From positions 154,255,145-154,319,144 of the forward strand of contig OW804095.1 of the NCBI GenBank assembly GCA_942159475.1: DNA of 64,000 nucleotides, in the 5' to 3' direction. This document shows, in pieces, positions 61,838-64,000 of this stretch (positions are counted from its first letter, which is position 1; each line of letters begins with the position of its first letter). A model generated the notes under the pieces. That model did no database searches, was not told the origin of the DNA, and saw only the letters and a list, made by a program, of their open reading frames with translations. The position numbers were made by a program, and so were the translations under genes. The DNA is from Sthenelais limicola. Taxonomy: Eukaryota; Annelida; Polychaeta; Phyllodocida; Sigalionidae.

Positions 61838-62253
61838 TGTGATATGTTTTAGGAAAATGAGTCATAAGTTGGGAAAATTAGATTTTGAGAAATTATCATA
61901 CATATTATTTGAAAAGATGAGACCAAGCCGATTCCAATGAATGTAAACATTAAGGACATCTAATAAGTACTTTCATCTTTTTAGTCAGATATTTTTATTT
62001 TTGAAAAAAAAAATGCAATATTGCTAGATGGATAATTTCCAGTAAAGTAGCTAAATATACTCAATAGGATGATCTAAGTAACGCACTGATATAATTAATA
62101 AACAGTCTTGAACCTTGGTACATGTATTCATACAACCACAAGGACTAGATACCCCAAAAATGAAAATATTCTACCAAAGAGATCCTGTGACTAAACGACT
62201 TTGAAAAACACCAATTTTGCGACTTCTGACTTATTTTCCTGAAACACATCACA
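61838..62253. mobile_element. Miniature family B, copy 3
   Basis: 416 bp. The left end TGTGATATGTTTTAGGAAAA is somewhat decayed. The right end TTGCGACTTCTGAC..CTGAAACACATCACA is good. It is inverted in its interior relative to copies 1 and 2 (AAAAGATGAGACCAAGC near the left). Confidence 0.75.
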
Positions 62254-62849
62254 TATTATTGTTATTAATGTAACTAAAAAACACTACTAACATAGCAACA
62301 TGTACTGATTAATTAAGGCAGACGGTAGGAAGACCGCCTAAAGGTGAAGCCATGATCTGTATTACTGACTGAATAAAAGCAATACAAAAAACCCATATTT
62401 GTGTTGCTATCATGCAGTCCTGTAGTCAGGAGCCCCACGATTATATATAGCACAATGTGTCTTAGTTTTGGGCAGAACACGCTAAAGGATTAACCACTGG
62501 TACAGTTCAACGTGTCACTTCGTGGGGAGTGAACAGATCTAACTCCCAAACCCACATTCCAGCTCTGAGGAAAGCAAAGATCCCTCCTCCAGGCGGTGGT
62601 CTTCCAGGGCCTGCAGGTATATTGATCCGCTAGTCTAAAAGCCAAGGAATGATGGGAAAGGAAGTAACTAAATAGGTCACAGAGGGAAGACAATGAAGCA
62701 AGGCTTGACCGGAAGTCACACTCGTTGTAACGGGCATTACGTGAGAAATTGGTAAAATTGTCACATCCTTGACCGGAAGTACTTCGTCTCCTGGCAACCA
62801 GCAGTAATCCTCCCCTGGGGATTGTGGGAAGATATTGGATTTGATGTGG
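62254..62849. other. Non-coding, nothing recognised
   Basis: A repeated GACCGGAAGT word (62708, 62771) is the only local repeat noticed. Confidence 0.45.
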
Positions 62850-63332
62850 GGTGAGGAGTGCGAGGGAGAGGGGTTTAGGGAGAATGGGAGGGACAGGGAG
62901 GGGTTTAGGGGAGGGAGAGGGAAGAGGTTTAGGGAAGAGGGGAGTGAGAGAGAGGGGGAGGGAGGGAGAAGGAGGGAGAGGGAGGGAGAGGGAGGGAGAG
63001 GGAGGGAGCGGGAGGGAAGGGGAGGGAGAGGAGGGAGAGGGAGGGAGAGGGAGGAAGTGGGAGGGAGAGGGAGGAAGAGGGAGGAAGAGGGAGGGAGAAG
63101 GAGGCAGAGGGAGGCAGAGGGAGGCAGAGGGAGGCAGAGGGAGGGAGGGAGGGAGAGGGAGGGAGGGAGAGGGAGGGAGGGAGGGAGAGGGAGGGAGGGA
63201 GAGGGAGGGAGGGAGAGGGAGGGAGGGAGGGAGGTAGAGGGAGGGAGGAAGGGGGAGGGAGGGAGAGGGAGGGAGGAAGGGAGAGGGAGGGAGGGAGAGG
63301 GAGGGAGGGAGAGGGAGAGAGGGAGGGGTAGA
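62850..63332. repeat. Purine tract (GGGAGAGGGAGG)n
   Basis: Nearly pure A/G on the plus strand, mostly GGGAGA and GGGAGG, with triplex or quadruplex potential. The Arg/Gly/Glu and Pro/Ser/Leu frames over it are artefacts. Confidence 0.93.
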
Positions 63333-63540
63333 GGAGAGAATGATATTCGGCCCGATTTTTACATTCACTTAAAAATGGGGATTCGGCAACCATTCATGAT
63401 AATCAACACTAAGTATGCTGTCACACATGATAACTAATCCCTGTTTTAAATACACAATATACAATATATGTCTTTATATAAACCCCTTAGTGCTTAAAGA
63501 CATAAACCCAGATACACAATTACTGTTTATCTACGCGCAG

Positions 63541-63720
63541 ATTCACATGTGCAGTATATTGAACATTCCAAAAGGCGAGCAAAAAACACACCGATACAAA
63601 AGCGCAAAAGTTGGCAAAACAACATTTAAAGCTCCCAAGAAACGCATAAAACATACACTCGGTGATGAAACAAACGGCTTTGAACATCTGACAAAGGAAG
63701 AATATCGGTCTCTTAAATAA
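63541..63720 (+). CDS. Candidate 3'-terminal exon, unidentified protein
   Basis: An open frame of about 60 codons follows a pyrimidine-containing stretch ending TACGCGCAG (63540), a possible acceptor. A second AG is at 63554. It codes for a Lys/Arg-rich, natural-looking sequence (NIPKGEQKTHRYKSAKVGK, TLGDETNGFEHLTKEEYR) and ends TAA inside AATAAA (63716-63721). I do not recognise the family. A weak nucleolar or ribosomal-type composition is all that can be said. A chance frame remains possible. Upstream exons would lie to the left, but none was found. Confidence 0.4.
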   Translation: MHMCSILNIPKGEQKTHRYKSAKVGKTTFKAPKKRIKHTLGDETNGFEHLTKEEYRSLK

Positions 63721-64000
63721 AGGCTTTAAGAACAATGCTGAGTCATGGTGGGAGGGGCGGCCATTGTGACGTCACAATGGCGGGTATTTGTTGTGTTATT
63801 TAGTTGTATTGCAGCTGTATCTATGGCAATATGAGGCTTGCATGCAGGGCCCGGGGAAACGAACATAACCTCACTCTTTTTGTTTCCATAGAAACATGTT
63901 AACATGAGGAAAAATATGCTGCATGTCAGCCCTTGTACTGCCAGGAGACATGTTGTAAAAATTATATTTAAATGTTGTTTTCCCCACAAGAACCGGTTAC
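63721..64000. other. Non-coding right edge
   Basis: Contains GGCGGCCATTGTGACGTCACAATGGCGGG near 63756-63784, a near-perfect palindrome around TGACGTCA with YY1-like ATGGCGG arms. It is possibly a CRE-type promoter element. No gene is seen in the remaining bases. Confidence 0.4.

Noticed and set aside
62490..63437. 292-codon Pro/Ser/Leu frame and 200-codon Arg/Gly/Glu frame
   Set aside because: They cover the purine tract. Composition is dictated by GGGAGA repeats.

Overview
The window is metazoan genomic DNA made almost wholly of repeats and mobile elements. Evidence for an animal genome is GT-AG introns, two Ty3/Gypsy elements primed by an apparent tRNA-His, a DIRS-type tyrosine-recombinase retroelement, a DUF7869-like gene, and many inverted-repeat miniature elements and minisatellites. 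A marine invertebrate is the likeliest source, but the species cannot be named from sequence alone. No conserved host housekeeping gene was recognised. The only other coding candidate is a short terminal exon near 63.6 kb.

Layout. 1-3.4 kb: simple repeats, a foldback element, and a 39/35-bp minisatellite. 3386-16463: Gypsy element 1, with 303-bp LTRs (2 differences), a CATG target duplication, gag, a pol broken once at the RT/RNase H boundary, and a third ORF. It is interrupted by a 3.26-kb antisense non-coding LTR element with identical 213-bp LTRs. 16.5-23 kb: miniature inverted-repeat families A and B, foldbacks, and a G-tract. 23.98-27.2 kb (minus): a four-exon DUF7869-like gene with a CCAAT-rich promoter and a frameshift in a G10 run that cuts off an RG/acidic tail. 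27.85-36.9 kb: an inverted repeat pair flanking a DIRS-like element (gag, RT/RNase H with one in-frame stop, tyrosine recombinase). 38.4-39.0 kb: a large foldback. 39514-48317: Gypsy element 2, with 364-bp LTRs differing at one base, a CTAT duplication, intact gag and pol, and a third ORF. 49.16-52.3 kb: a 44-bp minisatellite carrying a YY1-like GCCATCTTG motif in nearly every unit. 53.5-61.5 kb: a 42/38-bp minisatellite with higher-order duplications. 61.5-64 kb: a foldback, a family B element, a purine tract and the candidate exon.

How the parts work together. Both Gypsy elements have the order LTR, PBS, gag, -1 frame, pol (protease-RT-RNase H-integrase), extra ORF, PPT, LTR. The most striking shared feature is a hairpin at the gag/pol junction. 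It has a nearly identical 12-nt loop and a compensatory stem change, and sits 6-7 nt after a GGAAAA slip region. It looks like a conserved frameshift signal. Both elements also carry a non-env third ORF after integrase. In element 2 this ORF has no ATG start and overlaps the end of pol.
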